The translations under genes and the position numbers were made by a program. From the NCBI RefSeq assembly GCF_046159835.1, contig NZ_JBJXCY010000002.1, positions 1,116,001 through 1,180,000 on the forward strand: 64,000 nucleotides of DNA, read 5' to 3'. Below are positions 55,389 to 63,620 of the stretch, piece after piece. The notes under the pieces are model-generated. The model saw nothing but the letters and a program-made list of their open reading frames with translations. It did not search any database and had not been told where the DNA came from. The number at the start of each line of letters is the position of its first letter. Position 1 is the first letter of the stretch. The stretch comes from JACKJK01 sp046159835. GTDB taxonomy: Bacteria > Pseudomonadota > Alphaproteobacteria > Rhizobiales > Tepidamorphaceae.

Positions 55389-55522
55389 CATTTCCCGCGA
55401 AAGCCGGCCTCGCGCGCGTTTCACGCAAGGGTGACAGGGCGTGACGCCTCGCGGCGCGCTTTCGCGCTAATATCCTTCTCAGACAAATTGCACCAAGACG
55501 CGCAACGCGAGAGACGATCCGC

Positions 55523-56248
55523 ATGAAAGTCCTGTCCGCAGTCGCATTCGCTGCCGCCTTCGCCATCCTGCCGGCCAGCGCTGGCACCTTGAAGCCCAAG
55601 GCCGTTGCCGAGCTGTTCACCTCGCAGGGCTGCTCGTCCTGTCCGCCGGCCGACAAGGTGTGGAACGAGCTTGCCGAACGCGATGACGTCCTCGCCCTCA
55701 CCCTGCCCGTGGACTACTGGGATTATCTTGGCTGGAAGGACACGCTGGCGAGCGCCGAGCACACCGAGCGCCAGCGCGGCTATGTCCGCGCGCTGGATTC
55801 ACGCTCCGTCTACACCCCGCAGGGCGTCATCAACGGCCGCATCAATGTCGTCGGCTCGAGGCGCCAGGACGTGCTGAAATCGCTGGAGAGCGACAATGTC
55901 GGCGCAGCGCTCGCGCTGGAGATTGAAACAAGCGGCGACACGCTCACCGTTCAGGCCGCGCCGGCAAGCGGCACCGTCCGCAATGCCAGCCTATGGCTCG
56001 TGGTCTACGAGGCGTCGGATACGGTCGAGATCGGCCGCGGCGAGAATGCCGGGCGCACCGTCACCTACAGCAACGTCGTGAAGGCCATTCGCCCGCTTGG
56101 CCGCTGGGCCGGCAAGGCTCAAAGCTACTCCGCTTCGCTCGACGGGCTGACGGGGCGCGGACTGCACTGCGCCGTCATCGTCCAGCGGCTGAACGACGGC
56201 GAGCCGGGACCGATCCAGGCTGCTGCCGTGCTCGATCACGCCATCTGA
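55523..56248 (+). CDS. Secreted DUF1223 thioredoxin-like protein
   Basis: 241-residue exported protein of the DUF1223 family, common in Alphaproteobacteria. A signal peptide (cleavage after ASA at about 19) precedes LFTSQGCSSCPPADKVWNEL with a CxxC-type pair, then LPVDYWDYLGWKDTLASAEH and YTPQGVINGRINVVGSR, which has the cis-Pro region of a thioredoxin fold. A second domain is beta-rich. Periplasmic redox activity is inferred; substrate unknown. Confidence 0.88.
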   Translation: MKVLSAVAFAAAFAILPASAGTLKPKAVAELFTSQGCSSCPPADKVWNELAERDDVLALTLPVDYWDYLGWKDTLASAEHTERQRGYVRALDSRSVYTPQGVINGRINVVGSRRQDVLKSLESDNVGAALALEIETSGDTLTVQAAPASGTVRNASLWLVVYEASDTVEIGRGENAGRTVTYSNVVKAIRPLGRWAGKAQSYSASLDGLTGRGLHCAVIVQRLNDGEPGPIQAAAVLDHAI

Positions 56249-56279
56249 GGCGCTGCTTCAATCTGACTGGAAAGAGAAA

Positions 56280-56303
56280 AGGCCGGCGGGAAGCCGGCCT
56301 GTT
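56280..56303 (+). terminator. Terminator after the DUF1223 gene
   Basis: 8-bp stem AGGCCGGC / GCCGGCCT with loop GGGAA, preceded by A-rich sequence and followed by GTTT; 31 bases past the stop. Confidence 0.7.
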
Positions 56304-56700
56304 TGAGGGTCTGCGGGTCTAAGCCGGTTTTTGCTGACCGGCTGGGCGTTGCCCGCCGCGGGGGAACGCGGCGCCTGATGACGCAAACCTCGTACGCAAG
56401 AACTGTGAACTCGATACTGGCAGGAAAGTCGGCCCGGTTCATTTGCCAGATCCCGGAGGGGCTGGGGGGCTGAAGAATTCCGAAACCTTGGGCTTCAGAA
56501 CCGGGCCTTCGAGGCAACATCTTCATTCCAGTCCCGCAATCGGGCTGGGCCGGGGCCGGAATAGGGCAACTTTGTGATTTGTTTTCGAGGTGCCGTTTCC
56601 CCCGGTCCGCGCGGGCTTGCATTGGCCGTCTTGATCGCGCGAAACTCTCCTTCGTGACAGTTTGACGTCACGCCGACCCGCGCGAATCAGGAGGCGTTCC
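56304..56700. other. Long intergenic region with no recognised gene
   Basis: About 400 bases between the DUF1223 terminator and the DUF2794 start. Open frames here are short and shadow-like. G-rich tracts (CGGAGGGGCTGGGGGGCTG near 56455-56473) and several short inverted repeats are present. A small RNA is conceivable, but I recognise no family (not RNase P, tmRNA or SRP RNA). Confidence 0.45.
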
Positions 56701-57081
56701 TTGAACGACGGCGAACCGATAACCTTCACGGGCGGCAGGACGAACGCGATGCCGGCCCACCAGGCGAAGCGAAACGAGCCTGCCTGCACGTCCTTCGACC
56801 GGCGTGAACTGACCACCATCCTCAACGTCTACGGAAAGAAGGTCGCCGAAGGCGAATGGCGCGACTACGCCATCGACCTGCTGCGCGACCGTGCGGTGTT
56901 TTCCATCTTCCGCCGCACCTCCGAAGCCCCGCTCTACCGCATCGAGAAGAACCCGAAGCTGTCGCGCCGCCAGGGCGCCTACACCGTCGTTGCCGCAACG
57001 GGGCAGATTCTCAAGCGCGGCCACGACCTGTCGCAGGTGCTGCGCGTCCTCGACAAGGGCCTGCGGCTGGTCAAGGCCTGA
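56701..57081 (+). CDS. DUF2794 domain protein
   Basis: 126-residue protein of the DUF2794 family, widespread in Alphaproteobacteria and of unknown role. Conserved blocks: FDRRELTTILNVYGKKVAEG, EWRDYAIDLLRDRAVFSIFR and YRIEKNPKLSRRQGAYTV. I choose TTG 56701, which has a perfect AGGAGG six bases upstream; an ATG 13 codons earlier lacks one. Confidence 0.88.
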   Translation: MNDGEPITFTGGRTNAMPAHQAKRNEPACTSFDRRELTTILNVYGKKVAEGEWRDYAIDLLRDRAVFSIFRRTSEAPLYRIEKNPKLSRRQGAYTVVAATGQILKRGHDLSQVLRVLDKGLRLVKA

Positions 57082-57085
57082 GGGC

Positions 57086-57634
57086 CTAGCGGCCCGGTGG
57101 CGGCGGCGCACTCGCGCCCGCACCCAGTGCAAGCTGCATGATGGTGATGCCGCGCCACTCCCCCTGTTTGAATCCCACATCCGGCAGTTCGCCGACCGTG
57201 ACGAACCCGACCGCGCGGTGCAGCCCGATGGAGGCGTCGCTCGATGCCGAGCGCGAGATGATCGCGATCATCTGGCGGAAACCGGCCTGCGCGCAGCGCT
57301 CGATCAGCGCGTGCATCAGGACCTTGCCAAGCCCGGTGCCGCGCGCCGCCCGGTCGATATAGACCGAATCCTCCACGGTAAACCGGTAAGCCGCGCGCTT
57401 GTGGTAGGCGCCCGCATAGGCATAGCCCAGCACCTGCCCGTCCCGTTCGGCCACGATGTAGGGAAACCCGCCGCCGGTGACTGTCTCGAACCGGGTCGTC
57501 ATCTCGGCGAGGTCGGGCGGCACCGTCTCGAAGGACGCCGAGCCGTTCTCCACCTCGTCGGCATAGATCGCCGTGATGGCTGGAAGGTCCTCGCGCGTCG
57601 CCGCGCGGATGAGAGTGTCGTCGCTGTTGGCCAT
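57086..57634 (-). CDS. GNAT acetyltransferase, phosphinothricin acetyltransferase-like
   Basis: 182-residue GNAT enzyme. IRAATREDLPAITAIYADEV, the acetyl-CoA loop ARGTGLGKVLMHALIE and the C-terminal YVGF-equivalent GLHRAVGFVTVGELPDVGFK match the Pat/MnaT group that acetylates small amino-acid analogues or methionine derivatives. Convergent with the DUF2794 gene, four bases apart. Confidence 0.88.
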   Translation of the reverse strand: MANSDDTLIRAATREDLPAITAIYADEVENGSASFETVPPDLAEMTTRFETVTGGGFPYIVAERDGQVLGYAYAGAYHKRAAYRFTVEDSVYIDRAARGTGLGKVLMHALIERCAQAGFRQMIAIISRSASSDASIGLHRAVGFVTVGELPDVGFKQGEWRGITIMQLALGAGASAPPPPGR

Positions 57635-57687
57635 CGCCCGCCCCGATGATGAATTTTCGTGGGCGATTTAAGTCAGCGCGAGGCCAA

Positions 57688-57720
57688 AAGAAAAGGCCCC
57701 GGCGACACCGCCGGGGCCTT
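57688..57720 (-). terminator. Terminator after the Bax inhibitor-1 family gene
   Basis: Perfect 12-bp stem AAGGCCCCGGCG / CGCCGGGGCCTT with loop ACAC; on the minus strand a T-rich run (complement of AAAAGAAAA) follows. 27 bases past the stop of the 57748-58491 gene. Confidence 0.9.
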
Positions 57721-57747
57721 CGCAATTCGCATGACTGCCGCGTGTGA

Positions 57748-58491
57748 CTATTCGCGGTTGCCGAAGAGCTGGAGCATCATCATGAACAGGTTGATGAAGT
57801 CCAGGTACAGGCGCAGCGCGCCCATGATGGCCTTCTGACCGGTGACCGTGCCGTCATCGCCCACGTAGTACATCTCCTTGATCTGCTGCGTGTCATACGC
57901 GGTCAGACCGGTGAAGATGAGGACGCCGATCACCGAAACGGCGAACTGGATGGCGCTGGAGCCGATGAAGATGTTCACGACGCTGGCGATGATGATGCCG
58001 ATCAGGCCCATGAAGAGGAACGAACCCCAGCCGGAGAGGTCCTTCTTCGTGGTGTAGCCGTAGAGGCTCATCGCGCCGAACGTGGCAGCGGCCAGGAAGA
58101 ACACGCGCACGATGCTCTCGCCCGTAAAGACGAGGAAGATCGACGACAGCGATAGCCCCATGAGGCCGGCAAAGGCCCAGAACGCCATCTGCGCGCCGGT
58201 TGCGCTCATCTTGTGGATGCGCGCCGACAGGAAGAAGACGAAGCCCAGCGGGGCAAGCATGACAACCCACTTCAGCGGGCTGAAGAACAGCGTCTGGCCG
58301 AAGCTGGTGAGCTGGCCATTGTCGACCGCCATCATGGCGGTGACGTATGCGGCGACGCCCGTAACGGCGAGACCGACGGACATGTAGTTGTAGACCCGCA
58401 ACATGAAGCTGCGCAGGCCCTCGTCGATATAACCGGCCTCCGCGCGCTGTTGTGCGTAGCCGGAAGCAGCACTCCGGTTAAGGTCGGACAT
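57748..58491 (-). CDS. Bax inhibitor-1/YccA family membrane protein
   Basis: 247-residue protein with seven predicted TM helices. Family markers are YIDEGLRSFMLRVYNYMSVG at the start, FTGLTAYDTQQIKEMYY in helix 6-7 and the C-terminal ALRLYLDFINLFMMMLQLFG. Bacterial members (YccA, YbhL) act in inner-membrane quality control or calcium leak; which applies here is unknown. Confidence 0.93.
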   Translation of the reverse strand: MSDLNRSAASGYAQQRAEAGYIDEGLRSFMLRVYNYMSVGLAVTGVAAYVTAMMAVDNGQLTSFGQTLFFSPLKWVVMLAPLGFVFFLSARIHKMSATGAQMAFWAFAGLMGLSLSSIFLVFTGESIVRVFFLAAATFGAMSLYGYTTKKDLSGWGSFLFMGLIGIIIASVVNIFIGSSAIQFAVSVIGVLIFTGLTAYDTQQIKEMYYVGDDGTVTGQKAIMGALRLYLDFINLFMMMLQLFGNRE

Positions 58492-58559
58492 CGTGAAACC
58501 TCACATGTGTTGAAGACATACCGAGCATGAATATGGGGGTGTGAAATGGACAGAGCAAG

Positions 58560-58615
58560 AACCCTTGGGTTCGAATCCGAGCCAAATTCGCAATAATCGG
58601 CATGTAATTTGGCTC
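58560..58615. repeat. tRNA T-arm-like sequence followed by a 10-bp inverted repeat
   Basis: AACCC-TT-GGGTT (58560-58571) leads into GGGTTCGAATCC (58567-58578), which looks like a tRNA T-loop. Directly after, GAGCCAAATT (58579-58588) pairs perfectly with AATTTGGCTC (58606-58615) around a 17-base loop. No D-arm or anticodon arm is present, so this is not a tRNA gene. The hairpin lies at the end of the ABC permease gene (minus) and might act as its terminator. Confidence 0.5.
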
Positions 58616-61170
58616 TATCCGGCGGCAAAAGCGCGCAGGAAGGGTGCCGGTCGCTGCCCCAGTGCACTCCAGGTGCCCGTCAGCCCCAGCGCCACGGTGA
58701 CGACGACCGCGCCCGCAGCCGCCAGGATCGCAAGCCCCGGCGCGAAGGCAAAAGACAGTTCCATCACCTGCGTCACGATCATCCATGACAGCGCGGACCC
58801 CGCGATCACCGCGAAGATCGCCGTGGCGACGCCGAGCAGCGCGAACTCGATCAGGTAGACCGACAGCAGCTGCCAGCGGGTCGAGCCGAGCGTCTTCAGC
58901 ACCACCGCATCATAGATCCGGAACCGGTGACTGGAGGCGAGCGCGCCGGCAAGCACCAGCACGGCGGACACCAGCGTCACGCCGCTGGCCAGCCGGATCG
59001 CCAGCGCCAGCTTGCCGATCAGGTCGGTGAAGGTGTCGAGCGCTTCGGAAACCCGCACCGCCGTCACTTCCGGAAAGGCGTCGGCGCTGGCGCGCATCAG
59101 CGCTGTCTGCTCGTCGAGATTGTCGTCACCTTCGAAGGCGACGGTCGTCAGCATCATGTGCGGCGCACCGGCCACGGCGTTCGGCGAGAACACCATCACG
59201 AAGTTGATGCCGAGCGTCTCCCACTCGACGGTGCGCAGGTTGCCGATCGCGACTTCGAGGTTTCGCCCCAGCACGTTGACGACCAGATTGTCGCCGATCT
59301 CCAGCCCGAGAAGCTCGGCAAGCTCCGCCTCGAAGGAGACCAGCGGCGGGCCGTCATAGCCTTCCCCCCACCAGTCGCCCTTCACCACCGTCGAGCCTTT
59401 CGGCACTTCGCTGGCATAGGTCAGGCCCCGGTCGCCGCGCAGCACCCAGGCTGCATCCGGCGGCACCGGCTTGTGGTCGCGCGACGGCACGCCGTTCAGC
59501 GACACGATGCGCCCGCGCAGCATCGGAACCTGGTTGACGGTCGCGTCCGGCGCGTGTGCGCGCACGAGGTCGTTGAAGTCCTGCGCGCGCGCCGACGGGA
59601 TATCGAGGAAGAAGAAATCCGGTGCGTTCGCCGGAATCTGCTGGTCGAGCTGGCGGTTGAGGCTGGTCTCGATCAGCGCCAGCGTGACGAGCAGCGTCAG
59701 CCCCAGCCCAAGCGACAGCACCACCGTCGGCGTCAGCGCGTTGGGACGGTGGATGTTGGCAAGCGCCATGCGCAGGATGAGCGGCGCGCGCTGCGGCGCG
59801 GATTTGGCAAGCCGCATCGCCGCCCACGCCACCAGCCGCAGGAACACGAAGCCCGCGATCGCCGACCCGATGAAGATGATGGCGACCAGCGGCTGTTCGG
59901 CCAACAGGATCGCGAGACCCGCCACCGCCAGCACACAGACGACCGAAACAATCGTGTAGGCAAGCGGGGCCGACCCGGCATGGCGCGCGACATGGTCGCG
60001 GTAGAGCGCGCTCACCGGCACCTGCCGGGCACGCCCCAGCGGCATCAGCGCGAAGGCAAGCGCGGTCAGCACGCCGTAGATGGCGGCAATCAGCAGCGCC
60101 TGCGGGTAGACCCCGCTGACGGCCTCCGCAACGGGGAAGAACGAGGCGAGGAACGATCCCGCCAGCGTCGGCGCGATCACGCCGAGCACCAGCCCGATCC
60201 CTATGCCGATGCCGGCCAGCATCAGGATCTGCGCGAGGTAGACCCGCGCGATCACGCCGCCGGTCGCGCCCAGAGCCTTTAGTGTGGCGATGACCGCGCG
60301 CCGCCCGTCGAGATGCGCGCGCACCGCGTTGGCGACACCGACACCGCCCACGGCAAGCGCCGTGAGGCCGACGAAGGTGAGGTAGTCGCGGAAACGGTCG
60401 ATCTGGCTGGAAATACGCGGCGCGGCATTGGCGCGGCTTCGGATCGACCAACCGGCTTCGGGAAAGCGCTCTTCGGCTTCCTCGGCAAGGTTCGTCAGCG
60501 CCGCGTCCGACTGGTCGTTCAGCCGCACCTGGTAGTGCCAGCGCACGAGGCTGCCGGGCCGCACCAGCCCGCTTTCCTCCAGCGCATCCATCGTCATCAG
60601 CACGCGCGGGCCGAAGGTCAGCCCGCTCGACAGCCGATCCGGTTCCTTGGCGATGATGCCGCGAATGTCCACCGGCATGCCGGCGATCTCGATCACGTCG
60701 CCGGTGCCGATGCCGAGCCGTCCGGGCAAGGTCGCTTCCACCAGCACGCCCCAGCGCCCGTCGCGCTTTGCCAGCATGTCCGGCGACATTTCGGCATTCT
60801 CCAGCAGCACCTCGCCATAGAGCGGATACATGCCGTCCACCGCCTTGATCTCGGCGAGCGACTGGTCGGAATTGTCGGGAAGGCGCGCCATCGCGCGCAT
60901 GGAAATCGACTGCGAAACCGTGCCCTGCGCGGCAAACCATTGGAGTTCGGCGTCGCTCGCGGGCCGCTGCGCCAGCCGGAAGGCAAGGTCGCCGCCAAGG
61001 ATCGTGCGCCCTTCCTGGTCGATGCCGGCCACCAGCGATCGGGTGATCGACCCGACAGAGGCGATGGCCCCGACGCCGAGCGCGATGCAGGCAACGAAGA
61101 CGGCAAAGCCGGTGAATCCGCCGCGCAATTCGCGCAAGGCCAGCTTGAGCCAGATCGGGAAATTGTTCAT
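58615..61170 (-). CDS. ABC transporter permease, YbbP/FtsX family
   Basis: 851-residue permease with the MacB/FtsX layout: one TM helix near the N-terminus (GFAVFVACIALGVGAIASVG), a large periplasmic domain, clusters of TM helices at about 255-460, a second periplasmic region, and three C-terminal helices. It corresponds to YbbP, which with YbbA and TesA forms a conserved module thought to handle membrane lipids or hydrophobic substrates. ATG 61170 begins eight bases after the ATPase gene. Confidence 0.9.
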   Translation of the reverse strand: MNNFPIWLKLALRELRGGFTGFAVFVACIALGVGAIASVGSITRSLVAGIDQEGRTILGGDLAFRLAQRPASDAELQWFAAQGTVSQSISMRAMARLPDNSDQSLAEIKAVDGMYPLYGEVLLENAEMSPDMLAKRDGRWGVLVEATLPGRLGIGTGDVIEIAGMPVDIRGIIAKEPDRLSSGLTFGPRVLMTMDALEESGLVRPGSLVRWHYQVRLNDQSDAALTNLAEEAEERFPEAGWSIRSRANAAPRISSQIDRFRDYLTFVGLTALAVGGVGVANAVRAHLDGRRAVIATLKALGATGGVIARVYLAQILMLAGIGIGIGLVLGVIAPTLAGSFLASFFPVAEAVSGVYPQALLIAAIYGVLTALAFALMPLGRARQVPVSALYRDHVARHAGSAPLAYTIVSVVCVLAVAGLAILLAEQPLVAIIFIGSAIAGFVFLRLVAWAAMRLAKSAPQRAPLILRMALANIHRPNALTPTVVLSLGLGLTLLVTLALIETSLNRQLDQQIPANAPDFFFLDIPSARAQDFNDLVRAHAPDATVNQVPMLRGRIVSLNGVPSRDHKPVPPDAAWVLRGDRGLTYASEVPKGSTVVKGDWWGEGYDGPPLVSFEAELAELLGLEIGDNLVVNVLGRNLEVAIGNLRTVEWETLGINFVMVFSPNAVAGAPHMMLTTVAFEGDDNLDEQTALMRASADAFPEVTAVRVSEALDTFTDLIGKLALAIRLASGVTLVSAVLVLAGALASSHRFRIYDAVVLKTLGSTRWQLLSVYLIEFALLGVATAIFAVIAGSALSWMIVTQVMELSFAFAPGLAILAAAGAVVVTVALGLTGTWSALGQRPAPFLRAFAAG

Positions 61171-61178
61171 GGCGGCGC

Positions 61179-61913
61179 TCAGGATGCGGCGCGCGCGGGC
61201 GCGTCGGATTGCCCGGCGCCCGTTTGCGAGATGATCTCGCCATCGGCCATGCGGATAACCCGGTCGCACTTGTCGGCAAGGCTCTCGTCATGGGTGACGA
61301 GCATCAGCGTCGTGCCCCGGTCGCGGTGGGCGGCAAACAGCAGGTCGACGATCTGCGCGCCGGTCGACCCGTCGAGATTGCCGGTCGGCTCGTCGGCAAA
61401 CAGGATCTGCGGCTGCGCCACGAGCGCGCGCGCCAGCGCCACCCGCTGCTGCTCGCCGCCGGAAAGCTCCGCCGGGTAGTGGGTCGCGCGGGCCGACAGG
61501 CCGACCGCATCGAGTTCGGCCATCGCGCGCTCGCGCACGTCGAGATCCTTCAGCCGGCCACCGGCCTGCGCCAGTTCCAGCGGAACCGAGACGTTTTCGA
61601 GCGCCGTCATGGTCGGGATCAGGTGAAAGGACTGGAAGACGATGCCGGTCTGCGCGCCGCGCAGCGCGGCCAGACCGTCTTCGTTCAGGGGGCCGAGCGC
61701 GGTTCCAGCCAGCGAAACATTGCCGGACGTAGGCCGTTCAAGCCCGGCCATGACCATGAGCAGGCTCGACTTTCCGGAACCCGACGGGCCGAGGATGGCG
61801 ATCGATTGACCGGCTTGGACGGTGAGATCGATCCCGCGCAGCACGTGCACCGCTGCCCGGCCCGTGCCGAGCCGCAGGTGGAGGTCGCCCGTCTCGATTG
61901 CTGGTATCCCCAA
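61179..61913 (-). CDS. ABC transporter ATP-binding protein, YbbA-like
   Basis: 244-residue ATPase partner of the permease. Walker A GPSGSGKSSLLMVMAG, signature ELSGGEQQRVALARALV, Walker B ILFADEPTGNLDG, and H-loop LVTHDESLA. The start is TTG 61913 with GGGGA six bases upstream (MGIPAIETGDLHLRL); ATG 61940 is a weaker choice. Divergent from tesA, as ybbAP is in many Proteobacteria. Confidence 0.92.
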   Translation of the reverse strand: MGIPAIETGDLHLRLGTGRAAVHVLRGIDLTVQAGQSIAILGPSGSGKSSLLMVMAGLERPTSGNVSLAGTALGPLNEDGLAALRGAQTGIVFQSFHLIPTMTALENVSVPLELAQAGGRLKDLDVRERAMAELDAVGLSARATHYPAELSGGEQQRVALARALVAQPQILFADEPTGNLDGSTGAQIVDLLFAAHRDRGTTLMLVTHDESLADKCDRVIRMADGEIISQTGAGQSDAPARAAS

Positions 61914-62052
61914 GTTCTGTCCCCTTGCTGGCAGTGGCATGCCGCGACACATAACAGCCCGAATGGCTGGCCATCCTGCAGCCAAGCCTGAAATGGAGCA
62001 GATGCCCGCAATGCCAAGCATCTGCGGCAATTGACCGCCGGACCGACCTGAC

Positions 62053-62679
62053 ATGATACGCGCAATCCTCGTGACCCTTACGCTGCTGGTGCTGCCCCTG
62101 GCCGCCAGCGCCGAGCCCGTTCAGGTGGTCGCGTTCGGCGACAGCCTGACCGCCGGATACGGCCTCGATCCCGGTGAATCCTATCCCGAGAAGCTGGAAA
62201 GCGCCCTGGAGGCGGACGGCCTCGACGTCGATATCCAGAATGCCGGCGTCTCCGGCGATACCAGCACCGCGGCCGCCCAGCGGCTTGGCTGGGCCGTGCC
62301 GGACGGCACCGACGCGGTGATCGTGGCGCTTGGCGGCAACGACCTGCTGCGCGGCATCGACCCGGACGTGACGCGCAAGGCGCTGACAGCCATCGTCGAC
62401 GACCTGACCGGGCGCGGCATTTCCGTACTGCTTGCGGGCATGCGCGCACCCGCCAATCTCGGTGACGACTACGTGACCCGCTTCGAGGCGATCTTCGCCG
62501 ATCTCGGCGCCCGCGACGGCGTCATCCTGATGCCGTTCTTTCTCGACGGCGTGGCCACCGATGCCCGCCTGAACCAGTCTGACGGCATCCACCCAAACGA
62601 GGCCGGGGTGAAGGTGATCGTCGGAAATATCCAACCCTTCGCGGTGCAATTGATCGAGCAGGTCGAAAAATCGGGCTAA
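62053..62679 (+). CDS. tesA: Periplasmic arylesterase/lysophospholipase TesA-like
   Basis: 208-residue SGNH/GDSL hydrolase exported by a signal peptide (MIRAILVTLTLLVLPLAASA). Catalytic blocks: VVAFGDSLTAGYG (Ser), AGVSGDTS, LGGNDLL (Asn) and DGIHPNEAG (Asp-His). It hydrolyses thioesters or lysophospholipids in E. coli. It diverges from ybbA with 139 bases between starts. Confidence 0.93.
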   Translation: MIRAILVTLTLLVLPLAASAEPVQVVAFGDSLTAGYGLDPGESYPEKLESALEADGLDVDIQNAGVSGDTSTAAAQRLGWAVPDGTDAVIVALGGNDLLRGIDPDVTRKALTAIVDDLTGRGISVLLAGMRAPANLGDDYVTRFEAIFADLGARDGVILMPFFLDGVATDARLNQSDGIHPNEAGVKVIVGNIQPFAVQLIEQVEKSG

Positions 62680-62724
62680 GCTGAATTCAAGCAGTGATTC
62701 GCGCCACGCAGCAGGGAGATAACC

Positions 62725-63294
62725 ATGCCGCGTCTGTTCGTCGGACTTGAAATTCCGAGCGCAATCGGGGTCCAGCTTTCGGGCCTGCGCGGCGGGCTTC
62801 CCGGTGCCCGCTGGATCGACGTCGAGAATTACCACGTCACGCTGCGCTTCATCGGCGACATCGACGAACCCACTGCCGACCGTGTCGCCGACATTCTCGA
62901 CGATATCCGCCGCAGACCGTTCCCGGTGACCATCAAAGGGGCGCGCTCCTTCGGGGGCAAGAAGCCGCATTCGGTCTTCGCCTGCGTCGAGCCGACACCC
63001 GACCTGATGGCGCTCCAGGCCGATATCGAGCGCAAGATGCAAATGGTCGGCCTGCCGGCGGAACAGCGCAAGTTTACCCCCCACATCACCATCGCGCGCG
63101 TGCGCGGTGCGAGCGGCTCGGCGGTTGCGAATTACCTTGGAATGCGCGGCTTTTTCCGGGCCGGCCCCTTCACGGCAGAGGACTTTACCCTGCTGTCGTC
63201 CCGTGCCAGCCAGGGCGGCGGGCCCTATATTGCGGAGGAGGTTTACCCGCTCGACGCGCCTGCCTTCGATTACGGCCTCGAGCAACGCATCTGA
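62725..63294 (+). CDS. thpR: RNA 2',3'-cyclic phosphodiesterase
   Basis: 189-residue 2H phosphoesterase (LigT/ThpR). The two catalytic HxT motifs are YHVTLRFIGDI and TPHITIARVRG. Opens 2',3'-cyclic phosphate on RNA; acts on tRNA fragments in vitro. GGGAG lies eight bases before the ATG. It precedes the pterin dehydratase gene by ten bases. Confidence 0.94.
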   Translation: MPRLFVGLEIPSAIGVQLSGLRGGLPGARWIDVENYHVTLRFIGDIDEPTADRVADILDDIRRRPFPVTIKGARSFGGKKPHSVFACVEPTPDLMALQADIERKMQMVGLPAEQRKFTPHITIARVRGASGSAVANYLGMRGFFRAGPFTAEDFTLLSSRASQGGGPYIAEEVYPLDAPAFDYGLEQRI

Positions 63295-63304
63295 AAGGCG
63301 CTCC

Positions 63305-63610
63305 ATGGCCGACAAGTTGACAGCCAGCGAACGCGAAAGCGCGCTCGCCTCCCTTACCCATTGGACTGAAAGCGATGACCGCGACGCGATTTCGCGCGCG
63401 CTGAAGTTCAAGGATTTCAACGCAGCCTTCGGCTTCATGTCGCGCGTCGCGCTGGCGGCCGAAAAGCTCAACCACCATCCCGAATGGTCGAACGTCTACA
63501 ACAGCGTGGAGATCACGCTGTCGACCCATGATGCCGGTGGCCTGACCGAACTCGACGTCAAGCTCGCAAAGAAGATCGACGCCTTCGCCGAAGGCCTGGC
63601 GAAAGACTGA
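63305..63610 (+). CDS. 4a-hydroxytetrahydrobiopterin dehydratase
   Basis: 101-residue pterin-4-alpha-carbinolamine dehydratase that regenerates the oxidised pterin cofactor. The active-site signature is complete: AEKLNHHPEWSNVYNSVEI then THDAGGLTELD. No phenylalanine hydroxylase gene is in the window. ATG 63305 gives the usual length. Confidence 0.95.
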   Translation: MADKLTASERESALASLTHWTESDDRDAISRALKFKDFNAAFGFMSRVALAAEKLNHHPEWSNVYNSVEITLSTHDAGGLTELDVKLAKKIDAFAEGLAKD

Positions 63611-63620
63611 TCCGCGCGGC

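Noticed and set aside
58505..58585. Complete tRNA gene ending in GGGTTCGAATCC
   Set aside because: No acceptor, D or anticodon stems can be formed upstream; the T-stem itself has a mismatch.
59354..61291. 645-codon minus-strand frame inside the ABC permease gene in another frame
   Set aside because: Arg/Ala/Pro-rich frame-shifted translation; the 851-residue permease frame has clear TM segments.
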